A DNA stretch of 64,000 nt, taken from the NCBI RefSeq assembly GCF_038002825.1, contig NZ_JBBODF010000001.1:1426001-1490000 (forward strand). Reading direction: 5' to 3'. The stretch is from Paenibacillus sp. FSL H8-0048. Its GTDB lineage: Bacteria; Bacillota; Bacilli; Paenibacillales; Paenibacillaceae. Shown here piece after piece: positions 7,662 through 16,253 of the stretch (within the stretch, counting starts at the first letter, position 1; the number at the start of each line of letters is the position of its first letter). Below the pieces are notes generated by a model. It worked only from the letters and a program-made list of their open reading frames with translations. It was not told the DNA's origin and ran no database searches. The position numbers and the translations under genes are program-made.

Positions 7662-9544
7662 GCTTCGATCCCTCCAACATTGCTTTCATGTAGTACCACG
7701 GACATGACGGAAGACTGCCCCTTTTTCACGTTTTTGAATGGCGCATAGCTCCAGGATTTGACCCGGTCCGGGTTGGTAATCACCATCGGTGTCGCCAGCG
7801 AAGCGGCATGCTCCTTCAAGTAGGCCAGATCAAACTTGACCAGCAGCTGCCCCGGCTCCACACTGTCACCTTCCTGTACAAGCGCCTCAAACGGACCCTT
7901 AAGCTGCGAAGTATCGATTCCGATATGCATGAGCACCTCGAGCCCTTCGGGCGTAGCAATGCCCACTGCGTGCATCGTAGGGTATACGTGCATCACTTTG
8001 CCGAATACGGGCGAGACCAGCTCTCCCTTTTCCGGGACAAAGGCCACTCCATCTCCGACCAGCTTCGCGGCAAAAATATGATCCGGCACCTCTTCAATCG
8101 GCATCATCCGTCCCTGGATCGGCGCACTGAACAGCACCTGCGGCAGATCGCGCAGCATCAGCTTGTCAATCTCCTCACGGATCAGCTCCGAATATGTACC
8201 GAAGACGACCTGCACATTGCCCCCGCCCAGCTTGATAATGCCTGCGGAGCCCAGTCCCTTAAGCGCCCCTGTATCTATGAAGCGGTCATTATGCACCGTT
8301 AATCTCAGCCGGGTAATGCAGGCCTGAACCTGCACAATATTCTCCTTGCCGCCCAGCGCCTCCAGAATCAGCGGAGCCTGATACGGGATATTGCCCGCCC
8401 AGTCGCCCAGCTCAGAACCCTCCTCGCGGCCCGGCGTAGGAATCTGGAACCGGCGGATCGCCCAGCGGAACACGTTATAATAGACAATGCCATAGCCGAT
8501 CCCGATTGGAATCAGCAGCCAGGCCCGCTGGGACAGATGCATATTGAGGAAGAAGTCGATGGTCCCCGCCGAATAGGAGAAGCCGTGATGAATCCCGAGC
8601 GAGTAGGTCAACACCATCGCAAGCCCGGACATGACCACATGCAGCGCAAACAAATACGGCGACGCGAACAGGAAGGCGAATTCAATCTGCTCCGACACGC
8701 CGGTCAGAAAGCACACCAATGCTGCACGCAAAAAAGTCTTCTTGATCTTGGGCTTGAGATCCTCGCGCGCTTCCTGAATGATCGCAAAAGCAATTGCGGG
8801 CAGGGCGAACATCATGATCGGGAACAGCCCGGCCATGAACACCCCCGCCGTAGGGTCACCGGCAAAAAAGCGCGGCAAATCCCCCTGTACGACTGTACTG
8901 CCGTCAGGCGTCGTAAAGGAGCCCAATTGGAACCAGAACACATTATTCAGAATATGGTGCAGGCCAAAGGCCGTCAGTACCCTGTATAGCACCCCGTAGA
9001 CAAACACTCCATAGCCGCCGGTCACCTGCACTACCCTGAACAGCTCATTGAGCAGCTGCTGCAAGAGCGGAGACACCCCGAGCATGACCCAGGCGAACAG
9101 AGCCGAGAATAAGCCCATGAACAGCAAAACAAAACGCGACCCTCCAAAAAACTGGATCGCCTCCGGCAGCTTGATATTCTTAAACCGGTTATGCGCTACA
9201 CCGGCTACAATCCCAAGGATAATCCCGATTAATGTTGCAGGCTGTACAGCCCCGTCTCCCATGTTGGACACAATCCGGTCATAAGTGAACATCCCTGCGA
9301 GTGCGGCCAGTCCGGCCGGTCCGGCCTGATTGGACAACCCCCACGCCACACCGACAGCAAACAAATAAGGCATGAAATAGAATATTCCTTGCCCCGCGTA
9401 CGTCGTCACTTCGGATACCGAAGAAAGTCCCCATGCAGACCACGGTAAGCTGCCCAGACTCAGCAGGATAGCCGCCGCCGGCAGCACCATGGTAGGAAGC
9501 ATAATGGCTCTGCCCAACTGCTGCAAAGATCCGAGCCAATTCAA
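7658..9544 (-). CDS. PTS transporter EIICBA, N-acetylglucosamine/glucose family
   Basis: 628 residues in the order EIIC (about 1-370, ten or so membrane helices), EIIB (about 385-460, Cys in ACITRLRLTV) and EIIA (about 480-628, HIGIDTSQLKG). The EIIC stretches FWFQLG and RFFAGDPTAG are typical of the GlcNAc carriers (NagE/NagP) rather than PtsG, so GlcNAc is the more likely substrate. Glucose remains possible. The usually conserved TEPIEF motif reads SEQIEF here. The start is TTG at 9544 behind GAAAGGAGAGGG. It overlaps ptsI. Confidence 0.9.
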   Translation of the reverse strand: MNWLGSLQQLGRAIMLPTMVLPAAAILLSLGSLPWSAWGLSSVSEVTTYAGQGIFYFMPYLFAVGVAWGLSNQAGPAGLAALAGMFTYDRIVSNMGDGAVQPATLIGIILGIVAGVAHNRFKNIKLPEAIQFFGGSRFVLLFMGLFSALFAWVMLGVSPLLQQLLNELFRVVQVTGGYGVFVYGVLYRVLTAFGLHHILNNVFWFQLGSFTTPDGSTVVQGDLPRFFAGDPTAGVFMAGLFPIMMFALPAIAFAIIQEAREDLKPKIKKTFLRAALVCFLTGVSEQIEFAFLFASPYLFALHVVMSGLAMVLTYSLGIHHGFSYSAGTIDFFLNMHLSQRAWLLIPIGIGYGIVYYNVFRWAIRRFQIPTPGREEGSELGDWAGNIPYQAPLILEALGGKENIVQVQACITRLRLTVHNDRFIDTGALKGLGSAGIIKLGGGNVQVVFGTYSELIREEIDKLMLRDLPQVLFSAPIQGRMMPIEEVPDHIFAAKLVGDGVAFVPEKGELVSPVFGKVMHVYPTMHAVGIATPEGLEVLMHIGIDTSQLKGPFEALVQEGDSVEPGQLLVKFDLAYLKEHAASLATPMVITNPDRVKSWSYAPFKNVKKGQSSVMSVVLHESNVGGIEA

Positions 9545-9573
9545 GGCGACCCTCTCCTTTCTTTCTATATTGA

Positions 9574-9602
9574 ATGGTAAGCGTTACAGCAGTTTTTGTC
9601 AA
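9574..9602 (-). promoter_or_regulatory. Promoter of the PTS operon with overlapping cre-like site
   Basis: Minus strand: -35 TTGACA (9597-9602), 17-bp spacer, -10 TACCAT (9574-9579), ten of twelve consensus bases. The sequence GTAACGCTTAC across the spacer and -10 is a near palindrome resembling a cre core, which would let CcpA block polymerase. The leader to the start codon is only about 25 bases, so there is no room for a GlcT-type antiterminator. Confidence 0.65.
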
Positions 9603-9646
9603 AAGAATCTGGGCGTGAACCGGAGGTGAAGCGCGCTACGAAGACG

Positions 9647-9778
9647 GCACCGTCAGCGCCATCAGCGCCTTTCGCACCCTTCGCACCCTTCGCACCCTTC
9701 GCACCCTTCGCACCCTTCGCACCCTTCGCACCCTTCGCACCCTTCGCACCCTTCGCACCCTTCGCACCCTTCGCACCC
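9647..9778. repeat. 9-bp minisatellite (VNTR) upstream of the PTS promoter
   Basis: Twelve perfect copies of TTCGCACCC run from 9671 to 9778. Three degenerate copies (9647-9670) precede them with changes such as GCACCGTCA and GCGCCATCA. On the minus strand an open frame through the array reads as a collagen-like Gly-Ala-Lys repeat. The array ends about 45 bp upstream of the -35 box of the PTS operon. Confidence 0.95.
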
Positions 9779-9822
9779 GCTAAAGTGTAGCATGAGCACA
9801 GACAGCCTACCAATAGAGCGGT

Positions 9823-10008
9823 GATTGTATTTTGTACAACAGATTGGCCGAAATTCCGCTCATATCCACGATCTATTGTATTTCGTACATTAGAATTCTC
9901 AGAATTACATCATAACCAACCATAAATCAAAATTCTACTGTATAAAATGCAACAGAAGCTCGAAATCGCGGGTTTTGACTAAATTCTAATGTACAAAATA
10001 CATTCACA
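9823..10008. repeat. Cluster of four related ~25-bp repeats
   Basis: Copies at about 9824-9845, 9873-9897, 9933-9957 (plus orientation) and 9982-10007 (inverted) share the core TGTATTTTGTACA followed by AYAGA-like bases. The second and fourth copies form an almost perfect 21-bp inverted repeat with one mismatch. With the minisatellite these fill the 515-bp gap between the PTS operon and the next gene; no coding sequence is visible there. Confidence 0.8.
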
Positions 10009-10060
10009 CTGGTGCGGCTGCGACTATTCAAAGCCTTTTAACCAATGATGTTCCGTCTTC

Positions 10061-10732
10061 TCACCAACTCTGATCCTGATGCATTGGCCTCAGTTCATAG
10101 GATCTTATCCCTCTTCCGCCAGCGACAGGCTGGAGCAGTCCTTTCTCGCTCAGAGCGCTGAGCAGTTTGTGTGCCGTTCTAAAGTTAATCTCGAAATAAT
10201 CCGTTACATCCTTAGGACGAAGGGGTCTTCCAATCTGCCAGGCTAAACGTAATACGTCTTTTTCTCCAGACAACAGTTGTGCTCCGGCCACTCTACTCCG
10301 CGCCAAAAACGGTGCCAGCGCCAGCTGCAGCAGCATCCGGCACACTTCGGGACGCTGCTGGATGTCGTCGAACGAGAAGTGCAGCATCTTCCAGCCCATC
10401 CCGGTCAGGAAGGTGTCCCGGTTCAGCGCATAGTTGAACTTTTCCCGGTCCATATCCTTGATATGGCTCTGATAACCGTCACATTCGATGCCAAAGCGGG
10501 TTCCGTTCTGCGGCAGAAAAGCAAAATCCAGAAACTGCGACTTCCGGTTCCAGTCGTACACCTCATATTCAGGGTGCAGATGCTCCAGTGACTCGAATAG
10601 CGGCCACCATACATTCTGCAGAAACAGCTTCTCCGCATAGTTATGTCCGCGCAGCAGCCTCCCCCTCCGTTCACCCGTTCTTTCATTCGTATGTGCCTCC
10701 ATAAAGCTGCTGTGTGCCATTTCAAATTCCAT
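10061..10732 (-). CDS. DUF559/Vsr-like endonuclease-fold protein with C-terminal winged helix
   Basis: 223 residues. The middle (about 60-135) fits the DUF559/very-short-patch-repair-like restriction-fold: FLDFAFLP, then RFGIECDGYQSH, then GWKMLHFSFDDI. Here Asp and Glu-x-Asp stand in the metal-binding positions. Residues about 155-215 look like a winged helix-turn-helix (RPLRPKDVTDYFEINFRTAHK) followed by a beta wing. It may be a DNA-binding nuclease; the substrate is unknown. GGAAGG precedes the ATG. It is a single gene, with no phage or restriction genes around it. Confidence 0.75.
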   Translation of the reverse strand: MEFEMAHSSFMEAHTNERTGERRGRLLRGHNYAEKLFLQNVWWPLFESLEHLHPEYEVYDWNRKSQFLDFAFLPQNGTRFGIECDGYQSHIKDMDREKFNYALNRDTFLTGMGWKMLHFSFDDIQQRPEVCRMLLQLALAPFLARSRVAGAQLLSGEKDVLRLAWQIGRPLRPKDVTDYFEINFRTAHKLLSALSEKGLLQPVAGGRGIRSYELRPMHQDQSW

Positions 10733-10759
10733 ATCTACCTTCCCCCTCCCGGAAAATGC

Positions 10760-10804
10760 AAAAAAACGCCCTTCTCCCCTTGTTAATGGAGTAAAGGACG
10801 TTCT
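10760..10804 (-). terminator. Terminator downstream of the CoA-binding protein gene
   Basis: On the minus strand AACG-CCTT...CTCC pairs with GGGG..AAGG-CGTT, followed by seven T. It lies about 150 bp after the stop codon at 10958; the bases between show no gene. Confidence 0.7.
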
Positions 10805-10957
10805 TCGTCTGTGTAAATCATTTCAATAATTGTTAGCGAGAACTAATCAAGAATACTGCAACCAGGTCTGAGGGACATTTGAAAAAATTAAATCTGGATA
10901 GCTTTGACCTACAAGTATATCCGGTATCTGCACACCTGATCATACATGCGAATCGTC

Positions 10958-11392
10958 TTATCCCCGGCTCCGGCCCTTCATCGTAATCGCTTCCTCCACC
11001 TTAATGCAGCGGTCCATGATCGCGATCATATGATTGGCAGCGGCAATGTCCGCCGCCTCTTGACTAATGATCCCTTGCTGCAGCCAAAGCACACGTGCGC
11101 CGATATCAGCAGCCTCCTGCGCAACAGCCGCGCAGTATTCACTGCGGCGGAATACATTCACAATATCCACCGGCTCCGGAATCTCCGCCAGCGTATGGTA
11201 GCATTTCTCGCCCAGGATCTCCCCGTCCACTGACGGGTTGACCGGAATGATCCGGTAGCCCCGGCTCTGCATAGCCCCTGCAACCATATATGAGGTGCGG
11301 TCAGTTTTGTCGGATAGGCCAACAACAGCGATATTGCCTGCCGCAGCCAGAATCTCGCCGATCTCTTCCCTGCTAGGGTTCTCAAAGCTCAT
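10958..11392 (-). CDS. CoA-binding domain protein (YccU-like)
   Basis: 144 residues starting at the ATG at 11392 (AAGGGG upstream); an upstream in-frame extension of 30 residues has no ribosome site and looks noncoding. The protein is one Rossmann-fold CoA-binding domain as in succinyl-CoA ligase alpha chains: NIAVVGLSDK near 21-30, GYRIIPVNPSVDG, and LWLQQGIISQEA near the end. Stand-alone members are common, cytoplasmic and of unknown role. It is transcribed on its own between aroA-linked genes and the DUF559 gene. Confidence 0.85.
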   Translation of the reverse strand: MSFENPSREEIGEILAAAGNIAVVGLSDKTDRTSYMVAGAMQSRGYRIIPVNPSVDGEILGEKCYHTLAEIPEPVDIVNVFRRSEYCAAVAQEAADIGARVLWLQQGIISQEAADIAAANHMIAIMDRCIKVEEAITMKGRSRG

Positions 11393-11556
11393 ATGTGTAT
11401 TTCCCCTTCCGTCTGATTTCGTCCATGCCCTCCGCAGCACTGCTTGCCGCTTCAGCCACGGTTCTGTCATTTTCAGCAACACCTATATCATACAGCGCCG
11501 CACCAGAAGTTCCAAATTCCCGTCAGCCTTACGTAACTGTTCATTTATATCTGGAT

Positions 11557-12123
11557 CTACGAATCCTCTGGGTGCCCCAAGCTGCACAGCCATACCATAT
11601 GAATGGAATCCGGCCCCCAATAATCCTGCACTGCTGCATGGGGCGTTCCGAATTTCCGCAGCCATCTGTCCTGCGCTCGCTTATATCCGCTGTCCAGGCA
11701 GAATTCGGAAATCCCCCGCTTTCTGAGAAAGACCGTGACCTCCTCAATTAAAGCTGAGCCTACACCCTGCCCCTGAAATTCAGGCAGGACATACAAGCTT
11801 CCCAGCTCACCGACAGCCGATAGGCGGTTATCGGTGCAGTTCCGTATGTCCTCTCCGCAAGGCGCATAAGAAACCGTGCCGATAACCACTCCACCGCTTC
11901 TGGCCAGCCAGAAATACACATCCGTATCCTGCGGATTCAGCGCAGCATTGGCCATCTGTATCTTGGCTGCGGTCTCCTGCCGGATGTCTTCCTGCAGGTG
12001 CCCCAATCCTTCCCGTTCGAAGGCGTCGGCGATCGTCACCTTGAACAGCTTCGATACGGAAGGGATATCTTCCGGAGCAAGAGGTGTGATGCTTAAAGAA
12101 CCTAGATTGCTCAATTCACCCAT
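11557..12123 (-). CDS. GNAT family N-acetyltransferase
   Basis: 188 residues with a GNAT fold. Motif A is ELGSLYVLPEFQGQGVGSAL (acetyl-CoA pyrophosphate loop Q-G-Q-G-V-G) near residues 105-125, and motif B is around CLDSGYKRAQDRWLRKFG. The substrate is unknown. Its start lies 13 bases inside the end of aroA, so it is almost certainly cotranscribed with aroA, and the two may be translationally coupled. No sign that it takes part in aromatic synthesis. Confidence 0.85.
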   Translation of the reverse strand: MGELSNLGSLSITPLAPEDIPSVSKLFKVTIADAFEREGLGHLQEDIRQETAAKIQMANAALNPQDTDVYFWLARSGGVVIGTVSYAPCGEDIRNCTDNRLSAVGELGSLYVLPEFQGQGVGSALIEEVTVFLRKRGISEFCLDSGYKRAQDRWLRKFGTPHAAVQDYWGPDSIHMVWLCSLGHPEDS

Positions 12124-13403
12124 TCCACATCCGCACCCAGCAAGCGCAGATGATCGAAATACTGCGGATAAGACTTCGCCACATGATGGGCATCCTTGAT
12201 CAGCAGCGGCTGGCGGGCCCGCAGGCCAACTACAGTAAGCGCCATAATTACACGGTGGTCATAGTGGGCATTGATCGTTACGCCGCCTTCCACGCCATCC
12301 GGTGTGCCATGCACAATGATCTCGTCCCGGCGTTCCTCGACCTTCGCACCGGCCCGGGTCAGCTCAGCCAGATAGTCTGTGATACGGTCGCATTCCTTGT
12401 AGCGCAGATTCTCCACATTATAGAAGCGCGAGGTCCCTTCAGCAAAAACCGCCGCAGCTACCATTGCCAGCACTGCATCGGTTGCCGCATCGCCGTCGAA
12501 TTCCACCGCCTTCAGAATGCCGTTCCCCTGCACATGCACTGTTCCGTTCTCATGGGTGAGCGGCACCTCCATCATCCGCAGCACATCGACAATGGCCCGC
12601 TCTCCCTGCTTGCTTCTCTCAGCCAGCCGGTGAATGGTCACATCCGACTTCGTCACTGCTGCGGCCGCAAGCACTGCGGCTGATCCCGGATAATCGCCTT
12701 GCACCGTATAGGTCTTGGCTGCATAGTTCTGGCGTCCAGGCACCTTGAAGGACATATAATCGTCAGCCGCATGTACGATAATCCCGGCCTGCTCCAGCAC
12801 CTCCAGCGTCTGGCCGATGACCACCTTTGATTTCAGATCATCCACCACGATGATCTCACTGTCTTCTTCAAGCAGTGGCGTAAGGAATAAAAGTGCGCTG
12901 AGATACTGCGAGCTGACAGCGCCAGAAACGGTAATCCGTCCGCCCTGCGGCTTGCCGCCGCGGATCGTAATGGGCAGCCTTCCGTTATTATGCTCGACCT
13001 CCACGCCGAGCTGGCCCAGTGCCAGAATGAGGTCGTCATGCGGCCGCTTGCCGAGAGAATCGGGATACGTATTCACGAAGGTAACCTCCGGGCTAAGAGC
13101 AGCCACCGCCATCAGGAAGCGCAGCACAGCGCCGGCATTCCCGACATTCAGCTCCTTGACGTCACGGGGATGGCGTCCGAACCCCTGGACTACGATTTTC
13201 TCATCATCTTCAGTCAGGACTGCGCCAAGATCGGCAATACATCTGCGGATCGCGTCGCTGTCCTCACTGTGGGCAGGATGGTAGATCGTGCTGACTCCTT
13301 CAGAGAGAGCGGCTACCAGCAGGTAGCGCGTGGTGTAGTTTTTGGAGGACAGAGCTCCGAATTCTCCTTGCAGCGTCGGCGTAGGCCTAACAATAACGTC
13401 CAT
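12111..13403 (-). CDS. aroA: 3-phosphoshikimate 1-carboxyvinyltransferase (EPSP synthase)
   Basis: Transfers the enolpyruvyl group of PEP to shikimate-3-phosphate, the sixth shikimate-pathway step. 430 residues. Seen: SKNYTTRY (S3P binding), NVGNAGAVLRFL (PEP loop), LGKRPHDDLI, VSSQYLSALL (the SSQ substrate triad), KECDR, DHR and AKSYPQYF near the C-terminus. The PEP loop reads NAGAVLRF where the common form is NAGTAMRP or NSGTTxRL, so two positions are substituted. KECDR replaces KESDR. AAGGAG precedes the ATG. aroK lies 475 bp upstream on the same strand, with a divergent rhodanese gene between. Confidence 0.93.
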   Translation of the reverse strand: MDVIVRPTPTLQGEFGALSSKNYTTRYLLVAALSEGVSTIYHPAHSEDSDAIRRCIADLGAVLTEDDEKIVVQGFGRHPRDVKELNVGNAGAVLRFLMAVAALSPEVTFVNTYPDSLGKRPHDDLILALGQLGVEVEHNNGRLPITIRGGKPQGGRITVSGAVSSQYLSALLFLTPLLEEDSEIIVVDDLKSKVVIGQTLEVLEQAGIIVHAADDYMSFKVPGRQNYAAKTYTVQGDYPGSAAVLAAAAVTKSDVTIHRLAERSKQGERAIVDVLRMMEVPLTHENGTVHVQGNGILKAVEFDGDAATDAVLAMVAAAVFAEGTSRFYNVENLRYKECDRITDYLAELTRAGAKVEERRDEIIVHGTPDGVEGGVTINAHYDHRVIMALTVVGLRARQPLLIKDAHHVAKSYPQYFDHLRLLGADVEWVN

Positions 13404-13529
13404 AGTATAAGCGCTCCTTCATCATATATAGTCAGTATGTACGGTCCTGTTTGACAGGGTAATCCGCAGTTGTGTTATCATTGCGTGAAGAAAGTCCATT
13501 CCCATTCAGGCAGAAAAGAGGGTACTATC

Positions 13530-13835
13530 ATGAATGAAATTCCGCAAATTACACCGCAGGAGCTGCGTAAGCGGCTCGCTGCCGGCGAAGAGCTTGTACT
13601 GATCGATGTCCGTGAAGAGGATGAGGTTGCCTTCGGCATGATTCCCGGTGCACAGCATATCCCGATGGGCCAGATCCCGCAGCAGACGGAGAGTCTTCCG
13701 TCAGACACTGAGATCATCTTCATCTGCCGTTCCGGCAACCGCAGCCAGCGGGTCTGTGAATATCTGCAGCAATTCGGCATTCAAGGCTCTAACCTGAGCG
13801 GCGGCATGATCGAGTGGGATGATACCGAAGCGTAA
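13530..13835 (+). CDS. Rhodanese-like domain protein
   Basis: 101 residues forming a single rhodanese domain: LIDVREEDEVAFGMIPGAQHIPM in the first half and the active-site loop ICRSGNRSQRV with the catalytic Cys. Such proteins move sulfane sulfur; the acceptor is not known here. The ATG at 13530 is chosen because GAGGG lies close upstream; 20 further in-frame residues upstream have no such site. Single gene, divergent from aroA. Confidence 0.88.
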   Translation: MNEIPQITPQELRKRLAAGEELVLIDVREEDEVAFGMIPGAQHIPMGQIPQQTESLPSDTEIIFICRSGNRSQRVCEYLQQFGIQGSNLSGGMIEWDDTEA

Positions 13836-13877
13836 TTGAACTTCATCCTGATGTTAAGCGCCAACACACATAAAAGC

Positions 13878-14384
13878 TCAAGCGCGGTAACGCAGTAAAA
13901 TGTATTGCGAGACCTCAGCCACATTCAGCTCCGTTGTATCGACCGTGCAATGCGCGAAACGGTAAGCTTCCCTGCGCTGTTCCATAATGGAACGGACCCG
14001 GTTTGCCGCATTGCCGGCGAGCAGCGGCCGGTTCACATCCCCGCTGACCCGTTCAATAATGGCATCCTCCGTGGCTGTAAGAGCCACAACAAATCCATGC
14101 TCCAGCATGACTGCGGCATTCCCTGGCGCAAGAACCGCCCCTCCGCCTGTAGAGATCACTTTGCGCTCTCCCTGCAGCATTTCCTGAAGCACCGCTGATT
14201 CAATGCGCCGGAATGCCTGCTCTCCGCCTTCTGCGAAGATATCCGCAATACTGCGGCCCTCTCTTCCGGTAATTACTGCATCCAGATCAACCAGTTCATA
14301 GTCAAGCTCCTCAGCCAGAATGGCGCCTACTGTAGACTTCCCCGTAGCCATCATCCCGACGAGAATGATATTTCGATCGTCCAT
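13878..14384 (-). CDS. aroK: Shikimate kinase
   Basis: Phosphorylates shikimate with ATP, the step before aroA. 168 residues, usual length. Seen: Walker A GMMATGKST near residue 11, the substrate-binding DLD motif (ELVDLDAVI), GGEQAFRRIES, the glycine-rich STGGGAVL loop and NRPLLAG in the lid. The ATG at 14384 follows GGAGG by five bases; a TTG four codons earlier overlaps that site and is rejected. Confidence 0.95.
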   Translation of the reverse strand: MDDRNIILVGMMATGKSTVGAILAEELDYELVDLDAVITGREGRSIADIFAEGGEQAFRRIESAVLQEMLQGERKVISTGGGAVLAPGNAAVMLEHGFVVALTATEDAIIERVSGDVNRPLLAGNAANRVRSIMEQRREAYRFAHCTVDTTELNVAEVSQYILLRYRA

Positions 14385-14502
14385 AACAACCTCCAAGCCG
14401 CGACATTTGTCATATCATAACACAGGGTGAAAAGTTTGCACAATGCCGGCAGCCTTCATTTTGAAGCGGCCTGTACCTGCCATGGCTATGCCACATGGAT
14501 GC

Positions 14503-14548
14503 AAAAAACCCGATAGCCCTCCGCGTGAAGCGGAAAGCATCTCGGGTT
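14503..14548 (-). terminator. Terminator of gnd
   Basis: On the minus strand AACCCGAG pairs with ATCGGGTT across a loop with its own GC-rich helix, followed by TTTTTT. It lies about 30 bp after the gnd stop. Confidence 0.85.
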
Positions 14549-14575
14549 CCTAAGCATGAAGCTGAACGCTGCCTG

Positions 14576-15988
14576 TTACTCTGCCAGCCAGTTGTGGTGG
14601 AACACGCCTTCTTTGTCCACACGCTTGAAGGTGTGAGCGCCGAAGTAATCGCGCTGTGCCTGCAGCAGGTTCGCTGGAAGACGTTCTGTACGGTAGCTGT
14701 CGTAGTATGCAAGGGCGCTGGAGAATCCCGGAACCGGAATGCCCAGAGTTACAGCCGAAGCGATAACCTTGCGCCATGCCGACTGGTAGTTGTCCATAAC
14801 ATCCTTGAAGAACGGATCAAGCAGAAGGTTCTTCAGCTCTGCATTGTTCTCATAAGCATCTGTGATGTTCTGCAGGAACCGGGAACGGATGATGCAGCCG
14901 CCGCGCCAGATTTTGGCCAGCTCGCCGTATTTCAGATTCCAGCCGTATTCGTCAGAAGCTACACGCAGCTGGGCAAAGCCCTGGGCATACGATACGATCT
15001 TGCTGGCGAACAATGCTTTGCGCACGTTCTCGATGAATTCAGCCTTGTCGCCGTCGAAAGGAGCCACAGCAGGTCCGCTCAGCACTTTGCTGGCTTCAAC
15101 GCGTTCCTCCTTCATGGCCGACAGGAAGCGGGAGAAGACAGATTCGGTAATCATGGACAGCGGCACGCCTAGATCCAGCGAGCTTTGGCTTGTCCACTTG
15201 CCGGTACCCTTTTGTCCGGCAGCATCAAGGATAACATCCACCATCGGCTTGCCGGTCTCTTCGTCATACTGAGCGAAGATATCCTTCGTAATCTCAATCA
15301 GATAGCTGTCCAGCTCGCCATTGTTCCATTCTGCGAAGGTGCTGTGCAGCTCCTTGGCATCCAGACCCAGAACGTCCTTGAGCAGGTGGTAGGCTTCGCC
15401 AATCAGCTGCATGTCACCGTACTCGATACCGTTATGCACCATTTTCACATAGTGTCCTGCACCGTCCGGCCCGATATATGTACAGCAAGGCTCTCCGCCC
15501 ACATGGGCTGAAATCGCCGTAAGGATAGGTTCAACCAGCTTATACGCGCTTTCCTGACCGCCCGGCATAATGGAAGGACCCTTGAGCGCGCCTTCTTCAC
15601 CGCCGGACACGCCGGTGCCGACGAAGCGGAAGCCTTTGTCTTCAAGATATTTACTGCGGCGTACCGTGTCAGGGAAATAAGCGTTACCGCCATCAATGAT
15701 GATATCGCCTTGATCCAAGAACGGCAGAAGCTGCTCAATGGTGGCATCTGTAGCCTGGCCTGCCTGAACCATGATCAGAATCTTGCGCGGTACTTCGAGT
15801 GATTGTACAAACTCTTCAACGGAGAACGTACCCACCAGGTTCTTGCCCGCTGCTTCTGCGACCAGATCATGTGTCTTCTCCGGGGAACGGTTAAACACGG
15901 ATACGCTGAAGCCTTTGCTCTCGATGTTAAGAGCCAAATTCTTGCCCATTACCGCCAAGCCAATAACGCCGATTTGTTGTTTTGACAT
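14576..15988 (-). CDS. gnd: 6-phosphogluconate dehydrogenase (decarboxylating)
   Basis: Oxidises 6-phosphogluconate to ribulose-5-phosphate with NADP in the pentose phosphate pathway. 470 residues, the standard length of the long family. Seen: the N-terminal nucleotide fold [38 protein letters not shown], the catalytic [13 protein letters not shown], and the helical C-terminal domain with [10 protein letters not shown]. The ATG at 15988 has GGTGGAG seven bases upstream; 22 upstream in-frame residues are not supported. Single-gene unit. Confidence 0.96.
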   Translation of the reverse strand: MSKQQIGVIGLAVMGKNLALNIESKGFSVSVFNRSPEKTHDLVAEAAGKNLVGTFSVEEFVQSLEVPRKILIMVQAGQATDATIEQLLPFLDQGDIIIDGGNAYFPDTVRRSKYLEDKGFRFVGTGVSGGEEGALKGPSIMPGGQESAYKLVEPILTAISAHVGGEPCCTYIGPDGAGHYVKMVHNGIEYGDMQLIGEAYHLLKDVLGLDAKELHSTFAEWNNGELDSYLIEITKDIFAQYDEETGKPMVDVILDAAGQKGTGKWTSQSSLDLGVPLSMITESVFSRFLSAMKEERVEASKVLSGPAVAPFDGDKAEFIENVRKALFASKIVSYAQGFAQLRVASDEYGWNLKYGELAKIWRGGCIIRSRFLQNITDAYENNAELKNLLLDPFFKDVMDNYQSAWRKVIASAVTLGIPVPGFSSALAYYDSYRTERLPANLLQAQRDYFGAHTFKRVDKEGVFHHNWLAE

Positions 15989-16198
15989 CTGGTTCTCCAC
16001 CCTTTGCACCCTGTATTTTTGTGAAATCCATTTCTCGCAGTATAAGAATACCACCCTTTGTCAGAGACAGCAAAGTTCCGCCTGCGAAAGAGAGATCAAT
16101 TTCATTGACAAACTTCGATCCATCAGGGAAATTGCTCACAATGACTATTTTAACGGTTTTGTGCGCAGAAGTGAACCCCCGTCCTCAAGAAAGGCTCA

Positions 16199-16229
16199 AT
16201 AAAAGGACACCCCGCGATGGGATGCCCTT
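16199..16229 (-). terminator. Terminator downstream of the 16254-16850 gene
   Basis: On the minus strand AAGGGCATCCC pairs with GGGGTGTCCTT over all eleven positions with two wobbles, then TTTATT. The 15989-16198 interval between this and gnd shows only short unsupported frames. Confidence 0.85.
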
Positions 16230-16253
16230 AACCGCATGTATTCACTTCGCACC

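Noticed and set aside
9565..9813. Minus-strand frame encoding a collagen-like Gly-Ala-Lys repeat protein of 82 residues
   Set aside because: It arises from the 9-bp minisatellite, has no ribosome site, starts at a TTG and runs through the PTS promoter. I treat the array as DNA, not as a gene.
10958..11482. Longer version of the CoA-binding protein with 30 extra N-terminal residues
   Set aside because: The extra residues have no ribosome site and noncoding composition, while the ATG at 11392 has AAGGGG upstream.
15927..16139. 70-codon minus-strand frame with plausible composition overlapping the start of gnd
   Set aside because: It begins at a GTG with no ribosome site and overlaps gnd by about 60 bases; it is probably the leader of gnd in another frame.
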